Assembly: GCA_973895155.1 (NCBI GenBank)
Contig: OZ316899.1
Coordinates: 8,432,001-8,496,000 of the forward strand
Reading direction: 5' to 3'
Source: Marsupella aquatica
Taxonomy: Eukaryota > Marchantiophyta
Length of the DNA stretch: 64,000 nt
Under the pieces are notes generated by a model, which was not told the origin of the DNA, searched no databases, and saw only the letters and a program-made list of their open reading frames with translations. The position numbers and the translations under genes were made by a program. Shown here in pieces: positions 1-12,244 of the stretch. Numbering within the stretch: position 1 is the first letter of the stretch; each line of letters starts with the position of its first letter.

Positions 1-1589
1 GCCAGTTATGCAGATTAAATTTGTGGGGAAAAATTTCTTTATGATTGCATTTGAAGATTCCCAGCATCGGGATGCTACCTTGGAGATGGCACCTTGGTTT
101 ATGGAGTGAAAGTTTATGTTTATATTCCCATGGGACCCTTCATTTGATGTGAAGAATGAGTCGTATGTGAAACTGCCTGTTTGGATTGAGATTCCCTTCC
201 GCTCCTTACTACTTGAAGGCTGCCGAAAGCGAATTACTGCATCTTTTGGTAAGGTGCTTTACTACATTCAGGGAGATGAATGGAGCTCTTATCCTCATGA
301 CAGGGCATGCATTTTGTGGGATACGCGTAGGGAGGTCCCCTGTAGTGTAAAAGTGGTTATTCGAGATGATATTGTAATCTGGCAACCGGTGATTTTCAAA
401 AATATTCCCTACCACTGCTATCAATGTAATAAGAAAGGGCATTTGGCTAGGGACTGCGTTACTGTTGAGGGTGCTGAGGAGGCTCGGGCAAAAGTGGCAA
501 AAGAATTGGTTACTGAGAATACAGCGGAGAGTGTTACGGTGGATCCAGCTGGACCTGATGGAGCGATCGCTAGGATTGGCTTGGTGGCGCCTAAAGAAGG
601 TAGGGGGGAGTTGGGGGAAGGGAGGCTTGTGACATTAGGGGCGGTGGCCCTTTGGTGGGTTGTGGGACTTTGCCTCATGGGACTTTGCCTCAGGGGGAGA
701 TTACGAGTGGAGCTGCTCAACCATGCGCTTCTCCCCCGGGGGAAATGTTTGGGGGTGTGCTTTGGTCGGTGATCTTAGAAGGGGACTCGGGTTTTGGAGC
801 TGGAACTGCAAAGACGATGCCTTTGGGATGGGCTACCCGGATTGAGACTGCCTCTGCTTTGGGAAGGAATGCGACAAAGGAGACTTTGGCTGGCGGGGTG
901 TCTTTACTTGGGGAACCACCGACATTGATTGCTATGGCGCCTATGATTGGGCAAATTATTTTGCCCCCTCTGATTGTTATTGACTCTCAATGGCCGGCTC
1001 TGGGGGAGGGGTCTGGCTATTCGCTAGCTCCTTCAGGAGGGATTGCAGTGAGTCTAGGTGAACCTGGCCGCTCTGCTACTATGGAGGAATCTATTGCAGC
1101 GGTCAAGGCTACAATGGAGGTTGTTGCTTTATCAGGGGGGACATTACTGAGGAAGCTGGGATGGATGAGAGATTGTCATATCATGGGGAATCTGAGTTGG
1201 AGCTCTCAAAGTACAAAAAGTACATTTCTAAAAGCCAATTGAAAAAGGAACGAGCACGAAAATTAGAAAGGAGAACACCACCGGCCGAGAAGAAACATAA
1301 AGGGAAGAAAGAACCCAAGAAACAACGTTCCTTACATTTTGAACCTTTGCTAATGTAGGATGAAGGTGGAGTTATGATGATTGACCAGGCAAGTGGAGTG
1401 GATGAAGGAAGGAATAGGGCAATGAGGATGGCTGAATCGAGTGGAGAGATGAGTATTGTTAGAGGCAAGGATGAACGTCCATTGGACTCTAATGGGCGGG
1501 AGGAGATGGTGCCCCTTGTGATGGATACCCCTCCGACTAGTGGCTGCTTTTCGAGGCTGTGAGGGACTACCCGGGGCCTTGGGGTGGAG
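1..1589 (+). pseudogene. LINE ORF1 (DUF4283-like plus CCHC knuckle), 5' part of a LINE interrupted by a gypsy element
   Basis: This is the nucleic-acid-binding ORF1 of a plant L1-type LINE. The window opens inside the DUF4283-like domain (VGKNFFMIAF, then FPWDPSFD and PVWIEIPFR). A CCHC knuckle CYQCNKKGHLARDC lies near 416-457, and a basic KK/RK-rich tail near 1200-1330. The minus-strand LINE at 40144-46200 encodes the same blocks in the same order, so both belong to one family. The frame is broken: a TGA at 107-109 stands where the sister copy has Arg, and further frame changes occur after about 740. The matching ORF2 resumes at 27476, beyond the inserted gypsy element. The family is supported by motifs; the exact protein ends are not. 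Confidence 0.85.
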
Positions 1590-3068
1590 TGAAGTCGCGG
1601 AACTCAACTACCTTAACACTTAGCTAGCTCCAGCATCGCTGACTCCGATGCCAAGCTCCCTTATGGTCCAGGCCCGGATAGGCCATCCGGGGAGGACTTA
1701 GCATGGGGATACTTGTGGGCGATGAGACGTGGCACTAGTGAGGCAAGGAGCCAAGCTGGGGACAGACACTAAGGACTTGGACTAGCTGATAGCTGGTCGA
1801 GTCAAGGGGAAATGGGCCGGGCTCAAGGGTGGTCGTCCAGACCTCCGGATGGACTTTGAATTCTGGGGGCTTGAGTGTGAGCTCCTCTTGGGCCCAAGGC
1901 CAATGGAAGTGACGCCATGGGCAACGGACGCTTGGGGCGCAAGTTCTGGCCCGATCCGGGTTGGGCCAGTTGGGGGCCCTGAGCGGCGATCAGACCTGAG
2001 GGCCTAGGCATGAGCACTGGGTCGGCCCAATCACAATGGGCTAAGGCACTCCGCTCGCGGATGCCTAACGGGAAAGTTATGGGCGTTGCTAGTTAGTGGC
2101 GCGCCCATTATGCGAGATAGGATCCGGGTTGGGGGCCAAATGTTTAGGGACCAAAACTGGTCCAGGGGTGGCAGGTCTCCAGAAGCATATATGAGGGGAG
2201 TGGTGTCTCCCTGGGGGCTAAGGGCCAGCCAAAGTCGTGAGCCGCAACGGTCGTGACACTAGGGCAAACCGTCAAACGGAAATGACGATATCTTCCCAAC
2301 GGGAAGTCCGTTGGAGGACTTCTTGGGTACATTGGAAAGCTCTAGCCCTCCTGAGATCAACTGGGTATGGGGGCACCATGGGTTATCGTGGTTTGTGGGT
2401 GTTAGCTTGCTCGCTTGCCAAATCCTGCCGAACAGCAGCCAAGCCGCGTTCAGTCTCCCAAGGGAGCTTGCGTTGGGGAGGCAAGGCCAAGTAGGTGTGG
2501 AGGTTGAGCTCTAAGGGTGCTTGGCCCCTAGTCCATCAGTGGGGTGAACCAGGAGTTGGTTGCTAGAATTGGGGCCGTTCTAGTTCCGGCGTGTTGGGAC
2601 AAGCTTTAGGACAAGCTAAGCTATTTGGGCCATGAGCATGTCCTGAGGTTAGGGCGGTAAGTTGGTGATGGATAGGAACAAGGGAGAACTCGGGCTGCGC
2701 CCAAGGAAGGAGCTATTCTGAACAAACAGTGGGCGTGGGTTCTAGTTCCGGCTTATGACATCGGGAGGACCTATTGCTGACCTATTTACCAATGTCTGTT
2801 GAGCTTGAGTTAGGATGCTAGACTTGGCGAGTTCTAGATCATGAAGGTTCACTTACCAAGGTACTTGGTTGCTTGTGCAGATAGTGAGGGCCATTGAGTA
2901 GCGGTCGTGTAGGTGATCAAGTGCGGCTTTGTATGGGAGGGGCCGCGGGTGGTGCAAGGGGCACTAGGGTGCTTGCTCAAGGTATTCCATGAAGACGTTT
3001 GGGCACCAAGGGCACTTAGGCGTGAGTGCTAGGATTGGTGAGGGCGCTGGGTGGCAAGGTCCACCACT
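1590..3068 (+). repeat. 5' LTR of the gypsy element
   Basis: About 1.48 kb, beginning TGAAGTCGCGGAACTC and ending at ...GTCCACCACT just before the PBS. It aligns along its whole length with 26008-27468. Differences include a 12-bp duplication (GGACAAGCT repeated) near 2601-2625 and an extra stretch of about 18 bp near 2757-2775 that the 3' copy lacks. The terminal CA expected for an LTR reads CT here but CA in the 3' copy, which suggests a point mutation. Confidence 0.9.
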
Positions 3069-3070
3069 TG

Positions 3071-3082
3071 TGGTATCAGAGC
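3071..3082 (+). other. Primer-binding site (initiator Met-tRNA)
   Basis: TGGTATCAGAGC is complementary to the 3' end of plant initiator methionine tRNA and lies 2 bp downstream of the 5' LTR. This is the usual primer for chromoviruses and many copia elements, and it fixes the LTR/internal boundary. Confidence 0.93.
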
Positions 3083-3411
3083 GATTGCTGGCATAGACAC
3101 CGGGCCGGGTTGTGCTAAGTCAGAATCCAAAAATCTTAATGGATTTTTGCGGGGACTTAGTGCTTCAATGTGCCCAGCGGGTCGACTGCGGGCAGATTTG
3201 GTTGTTGGGAACATGGCTAAAAACACTCGATCAAAGAGCGGCAAACAGGCTCCCCCCCACCAAGGGGAGAGCCCAAGTTCAAGATGAACAGAAAGAGGAC
3301 CGGTCAACTTCCCTAGACGAACATTACAAGTAGGATGAAGAAGACGCAACGGCCAAACCTTCGACCACTGCGGCAAACACGTCAAGTGCAGAGCGCCGTT
3401 GACTTAAAGGG

Positions 3412-4790
3412 AAGGAGGTGGCCGATCCTTCGGAGGACGGGTTGGACGATGACAACTCCGACGCAGAAGGAAGCAACGACGATCCTGAAGCTAAATTGGA
3501 GGAAGAGGGTCAGGATCCAAAAGAGGAACTGATCTCAACCTTGAGAGGGTTGAACGCGGAACCAGAGGATGACGTCAAGCTGGAAGTCATCGTGGATAAT
3601 TTGACCAAGGAAAACCAGGGCAATGCGGGTGATGCCTCAGCCCCGAGAGGTCATGGTGCTCACAAGACACAGGGGTGTCACCAAAATCCACAAGAGAACC
3701 TAAGGACAGGCGACCCGCAAAGGAAAGACGGTTGGAGGACCGTCCTCATACAACTCGCAAGGACCCAGCCGCTGAGGACGGTCTGGGTCCGTTGACTCAA
3801 GACCAACAACTCATTTATGAGCAGTTGGAACACAACAAGGGGGCCCAGATTAAGTACTTGCTTAGTCTGGGTAGTCAGAGTGCGACGCATTCCGAGGGGG
3901 GAATGGTAGTTGGACGGAGTATGTTCCAAGTGAACCAGCTACCGACTCCTCCAACTTACGACGGGGCCTACAAGCAGAGTGGACAAAAGTTCCTGAGTTG
4001 GCTCTCCACAATGGAGATTCATCTCCAAGCGTGTGTTGAGCGTCCCACTTGGGCTACCTCAGCCGCTCCTTACCTAAAGGACTATGCCTTGACTTGGTAC
4101 AAGTCTTGGAAGAAGTCGCGAGAGGACTCCTCCTTGCCATTAACTTGGGAAAACCTGGTTGAGGGACTCCGTGCTCATGTCACCACTAAGTACCCGGAGC
4201 GGCACACTCAAAAATGTGTAACGGAGATGAGCTCCAGGGGTGATATCCAAAAGTTCATCACTTATTACCAAAACCAGTTGGCGTGTATCCCAGCGGGGCA
4301 AGAGACCCTACATACACAACTTCACAACTTTATAGTGAAGCTCCCGCCGTTGCTCAGGGAAAAGTTACAGGAAAAGCGTCATGAGTTCAAAACGCTTTCT
4401 GACGCCTTTGACAAGGCCACTACGTTGGTGAATAACCGACTGGACTTGGCAAAGGTGGGTGGCAAGGGATCCGAGGGGGAAGTTGGGAAAGCAAAAGGTC
4501 CCGGGAACAAGCGTAAGCAACCTGAGGGGGCGGGGGCCGCTGGTTTGGATCCCCAGCCCCAAAATGGAGAAGCTAAGCGCAACTAGAAGACCGGCAATTT
4601 CAAGAAAGGAACCTCATCGGCATAGAAAGCAAAGAAGCAGGCACTCACGGAGCAAAGGCGGGCTGAAGGTTTGTGCTTCACATGTGGTGCCATGGGCCAT
4701 CAAAGTAAGGATTGTTCCACAAAAGGTGGCAAGCCAAGCGGAGATGGTGGAGGGCAGAAGAGCATTAAGGTAAGTATCGCTCTAACTGAA
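3412..4790 (+). pseudogene. gypsy gag with CCHC zinc knuckle
   Basis: This is the capsid/nucleocapsid region. An acidic N-terminal part (about 3418-3660) is in one frame and the main gag domain in another (3675-4586), so there is at least one frameshift. The gag core contains a PPTYDG motif near 3950, a WLSTMEIHL segment, and W/Y-rich helices typical of Retrotrans_gag, followed by a Lys-rich linker. A second frame change leads to the knuckle CFTCGAMGHQSKDC at about 4671-4715. The reading frame then runs on into the protease. Confidence 0.85.
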
Positions 4791-5564
4791 CCCTTAGTAG
4801 CTAACAAGGTCCCTATAGGGGATGTTCCTGCCGGAGAGAGGGTGTTGTTGCAAGAGAAGATACCTGAAGTTAAGACAATGGATCCTGAAAAACTGATTTT
4901 TGAGAATGTCACTTCTAACGGTAATCTGGGTGTTGCTTTGGTGGATACAGGCGTGACCGCCTGCTTCATAAGTGGGCAGGCGGCAACACGTCTTGGGGTG
5001 GATGTGCAAGAGTTGCTACAACCATTAGTGTGCAAGTCTGCCAACGACACAAAGGGGATAGTGTTGAGAGTAGTACATAGACTTCGAGTAAAGGTCATAG
5101 GCGAACAACAAAATTTTGTTAGTCAGGAGATGTTCTACATTCTAGACGGTCTAGCCGTAGACTTCATTTTGTTGGTAGGTTATCTCAGAAAGCACAATGT
5201 TATCTTGAAACCGGGGGGTGAGGTGCTCCATTTTCCCAATAAGGGCGGTGAGCCCATCGTTGTACACGAAGTTACCAAAAATAAAGAAAGATTTCTCAAA
5301 GTAAGTAAAGTGTCATGGGTGTCTCCGTGTGTATCAGCGAAGCAATGGTGGAAAGACTTCAAGGGTGGACATGAATGTTTCTTCTTTCATCTCCACCCAA
5401 CTAAGGAGGCTGCGTCGCAACCAAAGGTCAAGTCAGCTAAGGTCGGGCCCGACTGCGGTCAAATTCCTGAAATTTTAGAGGAATTCAAGGACATGCTCTC
5501 GCAGAAGCTACCTAAAGGTTTACCCCGCAAAGAAAAGTGGATCACCAAGTTGAGTTGGAGCTAG
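4791..5564 (+). pseudogene. gypsy aspartic protease
   Basis: The retroviral-type aspartic protease follows gag. The active-site motif is seen as VALVDTGVTACFIS (DTG, about 4932-4975), followed by a flap-like ILDG and the F-I-L-L-V-G segment near 5160. It ends in a linker toward RT. A one-base shift near 5538 takes the frame out of phase just before the RT N-terminus. It should process the Gag-Pol polyprotein in virus-like particles, but this copy cannot make a continuous Pol. Confidence 0.82.
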
Positions 5565-5642
5565 GTTCGCCTCCTCAGGCTAAAGCTCCTTACCGTCTGA
5601 ACTAGGTTCGCCTCCTCAGGCTAAAGCTCCTTACCGTCTGAA
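5561..5642 (+). repeat. 41-bp tandem duplication in the RT N-terminus
   Basis: Two perfect adjacent copies of a 41-bp unit starting CTAGGTTCGCCTCCTCAGGC (5561-5601 and 5602-5642). The unit encodes the conserved [11 protein letters not shown] segment before RT. Since 41 is not a multiple of three, the duplication shifts the frame. It looks like a replication-slippage or repair duplication. Confidence 0.95.
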
Positions 5643-5649
5643 CCTGAAT

Positions 5650-6440
5650 GAGCGAATGATGTTGAAGAACGCCTTGGAAGAGTTGATCGACCAAGGGTTC
5701 ATTCGCCCTAGTAAGAGTCCTTACGGGGCGTCCGCGCTGTTTGTGTCCAAAAAGGATGGTACTTTGAGATTGTGCGTAGATTACTGGGCTCTCAATAAGC
5801 AGACGGTAAAGAACAAGTACCCGTTACCTCATATGGATGACCTCTTCGATTGCTTCTTCGGGGATAAGAAGTTTTCAAAGGTGGACTTGCGGACTGGGTA
5901 TTACCACATCCGCATGGCTAAGGAAGCCGAGAATAAGACCGTGATGCGCACAAGTTTTGAATCCTATGAGTTTTTGGTTATGCTGTTCGGGTTGTGTAAT
6001 GCAACCACAACGTTCATGAAGATGATGAATACCATCTTTCATGACTTGTTGGACCAAGAAGTGGTCGTCTTTATTGACAACATCCTAATCTACTCGAAAA
6101 TGTTGGAGGAACATGAGCAGTTTCTCAGAGAAGTGTTCTCTTGCCTTCGTAAAGCTTGTCTCTTTGCTAAACCTAGCAAGTGCGAGTTTGCGATGAACAA
6201 GACTCAGTTCCTCGGCCATACCTTTACCCCAGAAGGGATTACGCCTAGTCAGGACTAGCTTAAGGAGATCAAAGAATGGGAGCGCCCGTCCAATGTAAGG
6301 CAGGTTAGAGCCTTCTTAGGATTTACGGGGTTCGATCGGAGATACATGAAAGACTATGCAAGGATCACGAGGCCCCTAAATGCGCTAACGTTGAAAAACA
6401 AAGTTAGTGTTTGTGTGGACATAGGATTGCAAGTTAGTAT
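5650..6440 (+). pseudogene. gypsy reverse transcriptase
   Basis: The RT domain copies the element RNA. Visible blocks are [39 protein letters not shown] and the palm motif. The catalytic box reads FIDN instead of the expected F/Y-x-D-D (about 6070-6085), so one of the paired catalytic aspartates is lost. A TAG at about 6256-6258 sits where Lys is expected before LKEIKEW. The connection segment FLGFTGFDRRYMKDYARI follows. The copy is inactive on two independent counts. Confidence 0.9.
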
Positions 6441-6460
6441 TCCTAGAACTTAAGCAGCTA

Positions 6461-6880
6461 ATGATAATGCCGTCGGTTCTAAAGTTACCTGAGATGGGGA
6501 AGCCATTCAAGATTTGGACAGACGCAAGTGATTATGCCATTGGCGCCTATCTTCATCAAGATGGGCGTCTTGTGGCCTTTGAGTCGTGTAAGTTGAAAAA
6601 TCATTGGATCACACCAAAAAGGGAAATGTATGTTGTGATCTATGCGTTGAAGAAATGAGAGATTTACCTTAAGAACGGTCCCAAGGTGGTAATCCACACA
6701 GATAGCTTGTCGGCCGGGTACTTCAGTTCTAAGCCAAGGTTGAACCCCAAGGAAATGCGCTGGCAGATGTTCTTGGCGGATTTCAATTTTGAAGTCCGTC
6801 ACGTTCCTAGGAAGACAAACACGACAGCCAACGCGTTATCGCGTATGGACCAACATCATGTCAATGGGATCACGATGCTC
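6461..6880 (+). pseudogene. gypsy RNase H
   Basis: RNase H follows RT. It contains WTDASDYAIGAYLHQDG (first catalytic Asp) and TPKREMYVVIYALKK (Glu), a TGA at about 6656-6658, then VVIHTDSLSAGYF (Asp) and the tail VRHVPRKTNTTANALSR. It removes RNA from the RNA:DNA hybrid during reverse transcription. One stop codon lies inside the domain. Confidence 0.87.
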
Positions 6881-7017
6881 AAATCCAAGTGGCCAAAGGT
6901 TCTGGCCGTGGCGTATGGAGATGACAGGTTAGCTAAGGAATGGCAAAGCAATGGGGGTAGCCAAGGCAAGGTAAGGCACGTATCGTTGGGGTTGGATACG
7001 ACGCATAATGTTCAGTT

Positions 7018-7918
7018 ATGGTGATACAAGCAGAGGCGTGTGTACATACCAGAGTCTCTAAGGTTAGAGGTTCTGCAAAAGTACCACGACTCGCCTTGGG
7101 GAGGGCATGGAGGACAAGCCGCTACGTATCGCAGCATGTCACGAGATGTGTATTGGCCAAACATGAAGGAATCGGTCCTTCAACACGTGCAAAGTTGTTA
7201 CTTGTGCCAAAATAACCGAATGGTCTATAGGGCAAAAGGAGGACTACTGCAACCCTTACCAGTAGCTGCGGCTCCATGGGAGTCTATCTCCATGGACTTC
7301 ATTGTTGGGTTACCTGAGTCCCACGACAGTAACTTCATCTTAACAATTGTGGATTGTTTTTCCAAGATGGCGTATTTCTTGCCTACTACAAAGATGGTTT
7401 CGGCCCAAGAGGTTGCCGGTCTAGTGTTTGACAATGTCTTTCGACAATGGGGATTGCCATTGCATATCCTGTCTGATCGCGATACCAAGTTCACGGGCCA
7501 TTTTTGGAAAGCGTTGTTCCGGTTATCCAGAACGGACCTGACTAAGGGATCAGCGTATCATCATGAGACAGATGGCCAAATAGAACGGGTTAATGGTATC
7601 GTGGAGGACTACTTGCGTCACTTTGTGATGGCCAATCAAAAGATTTGGGCAAAGCATTTAACAATGGCCGAGTTTAGGTATAACTTGACCAAGCATTTGG
7701 CGACGGGGTTTGCGCCGTTTGTGTTGGCCATAGGCAGGACGCCAAGGGCGCCCTCCTGGTTTATAATTCCGGAAGCTTGGCAGACGGAAAGCATGGTTCC
7801 TTCAATGGACGATTTTATTTGAGAGCGGCTACCAAGGGTATGACTCTTGCCCAAAGTTGGTACAAGGAGCAAGGGGATAAACATTGACGCCAGGTAAGCT
7901 TTGAAATTGGGGAGAGCA
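7018..7918 (+). pseudogene. gypsy integrase, zinc-binding and catalytic core (5' part)
   Basis: The integrase has an HHCC zinc-binding part (H in KYHDSPWGGHGG, then CYLCQ) and a DDE core. The core Asp lies in SMDFIVGLP, the second in LSDRDTKFTGHFW and the Glu in ETDGQIERVNG. The domain continues to 7822, where stops begin, and the coding similarity runs up to 7918. There the CACTA element is inserted, and the remainder resumes at 24940. Integrase joins the cDNA to the host chromosome. Confidence 0.88.
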
Positions 7919-8660
7919 CACTAGTAGAAAACAATGTATTTTATGACCAAAACAATGACTATTAATCAGGTCTTTTTAACAAAACAATGACGCAATCGTT
8001 CTCGTCTTTCCAGACGCGTCACAACGGACATTTTGGTCACCGTCCTTTTGGACAAATGACGCTAAAAAAATGTGGTCATTTCATACTATCCTAAATGACA
8101 ATTTATATGATATGGTCATAAATGTTGAACGGTCCAAAATGACGACACAAATCACCATCGATGGTCAATTGTCGTTTACCGGCGATGGTCCTCATACTCA
8201 ATCACACAACGACACGTGGCAATAAAAAACAAAGAACATTGGTCATTTTGGACTTGTCCAAAATGACATACATTATATAACAAATCAAATAGTGACACAT
8301 GGTTCAAAGAGGATTCACCATTTGGCAATATATTTGGGTCATTTTGGACGTGTCCAAAATGACTACGGTATAAACAAGTCATATTGAGACACGTGGTTCA
8401 ATTGGGAGGAGACACATAAAGATACACATTAGTCATTGATGACATGTCTTGAATGACATAAAGTGAGTCATAGTGGACTTGTTTATAATGACCATGAGAA
8501 CGGTCATTGTATATGTCATTCTTTGAATCATTTAGTCTATGTCTTTAATGACCAGAGTTGAGTCATATTGGTCACAAAGATAGTTGTGGATAATGACCAT
8601 TACATCAGTCATTCAGGTGAAGTATTCAATGATTTGGAGAAATTCAAATTTAAGTGATCA
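7919..8660. repeat. Left terminal and subterminal repeat region of the CACTA element
   Basis: AT-rich DNA packed with both orientations of the motif GTCATTTTGG / CCAAAATGAC. Two near-perfect palindromes with arms GTCATTTTGGAC / GTCCAAAATGAC lie at 8242-8267 and 8338-8363, each with a 2-bp spacer. The same motif recurs across 24540-24900 at the other end. In En/Spm-type elements such subterminal motifs are bound by TnpA. The match to a TnpA site is inference; the repeats are visible. Confidence 0.9.
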
Positions 8661-8967
8661 TGATAGATAAAACTTCATGTCAACCAAAAATCATACATTA
8701 CAAAGCCATTCAATAGATTTGCTGAATGAAAACTTAAAGAAACATTTGATATATATCACAAATCCAATTGACATTCATACAAGATACCTTCATAAGTCTC
8801 ACAGTAACTATTGAACTCAATGCAAATTTATGAAACAAAATTACATTGACATCAATAATATTAGATTGTCAATTGTTACAACCTGACATACCAATCACTC
8901 TGCATGTTTATAGAAAAACAGAGCTATCATTCTATCATGTCTAGTGTTTCTTGACAGAGTGCTATTT

Positions 8968-11866
8968 CTATTGCTTCTTAAGCAATCTAGAGTTCCATAG
9001 GGCATTCATCCCTTTCACATCAGATAATTTAGACTGGTTCTCCCCTGCATTGGCAAATGGCAATGCCACATCTACAAACACTTCAATCACACGCACTCGC
9101 AAGAAAGGGCTTTCAAAATCTGCACAATGAAACTTATCTTCTCCTGGCACTATCTAAACTTCTCCTTATCTAAACTTCTTCTGCCACTATCATGGAATTG
9201 TCCACAACGCTCTTCATCTTCACCAAATCTCCTCTTGCAAACTGTGAACAACACATTTTGTTAAAAATGCAATAAACAGAAATTGAAAGATAGAAGAACA
9301 CTCAAATCAAACACACATTTACCTTTGCAATGGGGTTAGGAGACTGCATTGGTTTCTTCTGTGCAGGTGATGCATTTGCTGAGGATCCTTTCTTCCTTTT
9401 CTTCTTTCCCTTTCTAGTTGATGGAGTGTCATCCTGCTCACTTGGAACAGGAGTTTGTTTTGGCAACTCAGATGATTCTGGGGTTACATCTGGTGTCAAC
9501 TGAGTTGACTTATCCTCTGGCAACTGAAAGGCATCTGAAATGGCTTCTTTGGGCAACTTAGATGGCAAAAGGTTCACTTCCAATTCAGTTTGCTTCAGAG
9601 TACTGTTAGCTATGTCAGTTGGTCTTCCCTGCGACACAAGAGGCTTCCCTAATGATGCTGTCATAAAACACACAGTCACAAAAGAAATGCATAAACAAAC
9701 ATGTATACACCAGCAACATATAATCACACTAAAAACATGCAAGAACATTATAAACATGCAATGACATAGACACATCACAATAATTACATTGAATGGACAG
9801 TGTATACATGATAGAGAATTTTACCTTCATTATCGCCTGAAAAAGTAAGAGATTGCTTTCTACTACCTTGTTTGGTAGCTGTAGTCAACTTACCGTGACT
9901 AGGCACAACTGTTGGAACTTGTGCATTGCTGGTGTGATGTGCCATCCACGTAGTCATCATGTTTGTCAACTCCCTCACAGTGCCTTTCAACTCAGCGACA
10001 TCCAATTTCACAGCCCCAATGGCAATGATCTCTTCTTTTGAATGTGGGGTCTGTAAATGAACCACAAACCAACACAACATTCTCACTGTCAAACTTACAA
10101 ATGACACAACACTATGTCAAATGGAGAATGATGTACAAATCAAATTGGTATGACAATACTCACAGCTGATCCATGTCTGTATCCTTGCCCCAGTAAGCTA
10201 GCACTTTTACCCTCCCCACTTGCCAATGATGGGCTCACCTTTGCTCCCACAAAACTACCAGTCTAACCTTCTGCACTTGCCAATGATGGGCTCATTGTCA
10301 CCTTTGGCAATGAACCTTGACTACCATGGTTTACTTTCAGGTCAGATATACTTGGGCTTGATCCTCTCTTCTGCTTCTGTTCAAACACACAATGAATGAG
10401 AATCACAGAGTCTATTTTCATCAAGATTCACAAACAAGACAGAATTGATAGTGAAAATGATAGACAATTTACCATTCTCTTTGCTGCTGCAGCATGCCCT
10501 CCTCTTCCAAAGTGAGAGGTATCTTGCACTCGTGCTCTTTTATCAGTCATCTGTTTACTCAAAGATATCAATGTTGGACTGGTAAAATGAGATACCAAAG
10601 CTGCCCATTTCTTTGGATCAACACCAGATGGCCCAGGTTTGGTTGGATCCTCATTGCAAACTTTCTTCCAATAAACATGCATTTTATGGCGCTCTCTCTT
10701 CAATATGCCACGACAATGACTCTGGAATTTGGTGTTAATAAATTCCCCACCCACATACTTCCACTCAGCTGGCATGTTATTCCACACTGTGGTTGTATGA
10801 ACTTGTGGATGATCAGTCCATTTTGGCTTTGATACATCAAAGACTCTGAGTATGTTGCCACGAAGTTCCTCCAGCCAGTATTGTTTGTTGCCATCAGAAT
10901 CATCAATATCATTGTCATAAATCTGCATTTCACAGACAATGTCAATTCATAACTCTGGAATTTATGCAGAGTCCAAGTTTTATACACACAACAACAGAGA
11001 GGAATAGATTTGTCTAAATCTACGTTCAAAAAAAGTACAATACTCACTTCAATGTGTTTGGGCAAATCTCCGTGATCCCTTCGTTGTTTGGCAGTATTAC
11101 CAAACTGCTTCTTAGCATGCCTTCGTTCCCTGCGCATCTAAGAGGCCCCGCCTGCAATGCACACACATGCATTCAATCAAAAAATATGTACATGATTGAA
11201 AAGTTGAGCAAATGCTCTTGCATATGCATGACGAGCAGATTGTGTATTACCTGAAGATCCTCTGGAATGTAGTACATCAGATTGACCTGATTTGCCTTCA
11301 GATGCTGATGGAACCACTAAACAAACACAACACCAAAGCACTTCAATTAATTTCATCTCCAAGTAGAATATCAACTTCCAAACACACCTGAAAAGTAGAA
11401 CAGTACAATCCACTCACTTTCATATAAGAGTCTAGTGTCTGGGTCTTTCCAACATCTCACCAGCCCACCTCCACCAGGCCCAGTCTTCTTAGGACCACGA
11501 TTTTGTTTCTGTACCTACATCATGGACAACGTAAGCATATCAACATATAATTTGAAAAAGGGACAAGGATCCCTTCCTATTAGGATGATGAAGTTCAAGC
11601 ATTACCTGTTGTTCACTCTCTGGTATTGACCCTCCAATGTCAGAATCCTCAGTGTCATACTCAAAAGGAGAACCATAGCCATCATCACCACACTCTGCCA
11701 TGTTCACCTTGGTAACTTCTGACAGTCTAGAGCTCCTCCTCTTTGGCAATGTTTCAGTTGAAGTACCTTTCACCAAAGCAGACTTTCCTCTCTCTCGTTG
11801 TACATGTGTGGTTGGGCCTCTAAGGAACAAAGCAATCATCAACATACACCAATGCAGATCAAACAT
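8968..11866 (-). CDS. tnpA-like second gene of the CACTA element (multi-exon)
   Basis: A chain of minus-strand open segments joined by plausible GT/AG sites: about 11866-11606 (acidic, ends SEQQ before GTAATG), ~11509-11418, 11316-11251, 11151-11048, 10922-10473, 10050-9832, 9657-9323 and 9150-8968. The 10922-10473 exon contains KKWAALVSHFTSPTLISLS plus a following TDKRARVQ and HFGRGGHAA. This matches the pattern of plant Ptta/En/Spm proteins (Transposase_24 type). The 9657-9323 exon is Pro/Lys-rich with a basic KGKKKRKKG stretch that could be a nuclear signal. Such proteins bind subterminal repeats. Exon joins are inferred and some phases do not fit cleanly, so decay or misassigned exons are possible. 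Confidence 0.55.
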
Positions 11867-12244
11867 ACATGCAAAATGAATCTACAACACCGTAACACTA
11901 GTACTTATGTACAAGATCCATACTAGCATGAGACCAATCTGGAATATGAAAACAGAACATGAACCTGACAACTTCATCTACTGAATCAAATTTGCAACAG
12001 ACATATTAACACACACATTAGCATGCAGCCTGGCCCCAGTCCTAGATCATGCATAATTTTGACATTATGCTCTATGTTCCGCTTTCGGGCCTCCTCATAA
12101 GGATTCATAGAATGTGACAACCCCTGCAATCTTCCTTTCACAGGCTGCATTCACCAACTGCACAAATGGGTAAACCATTAGTTTGATTTCATATGTAGTC
12201 CATACATGTAGTCCATCTATGGACTTCACACACCTAAAACCTAT

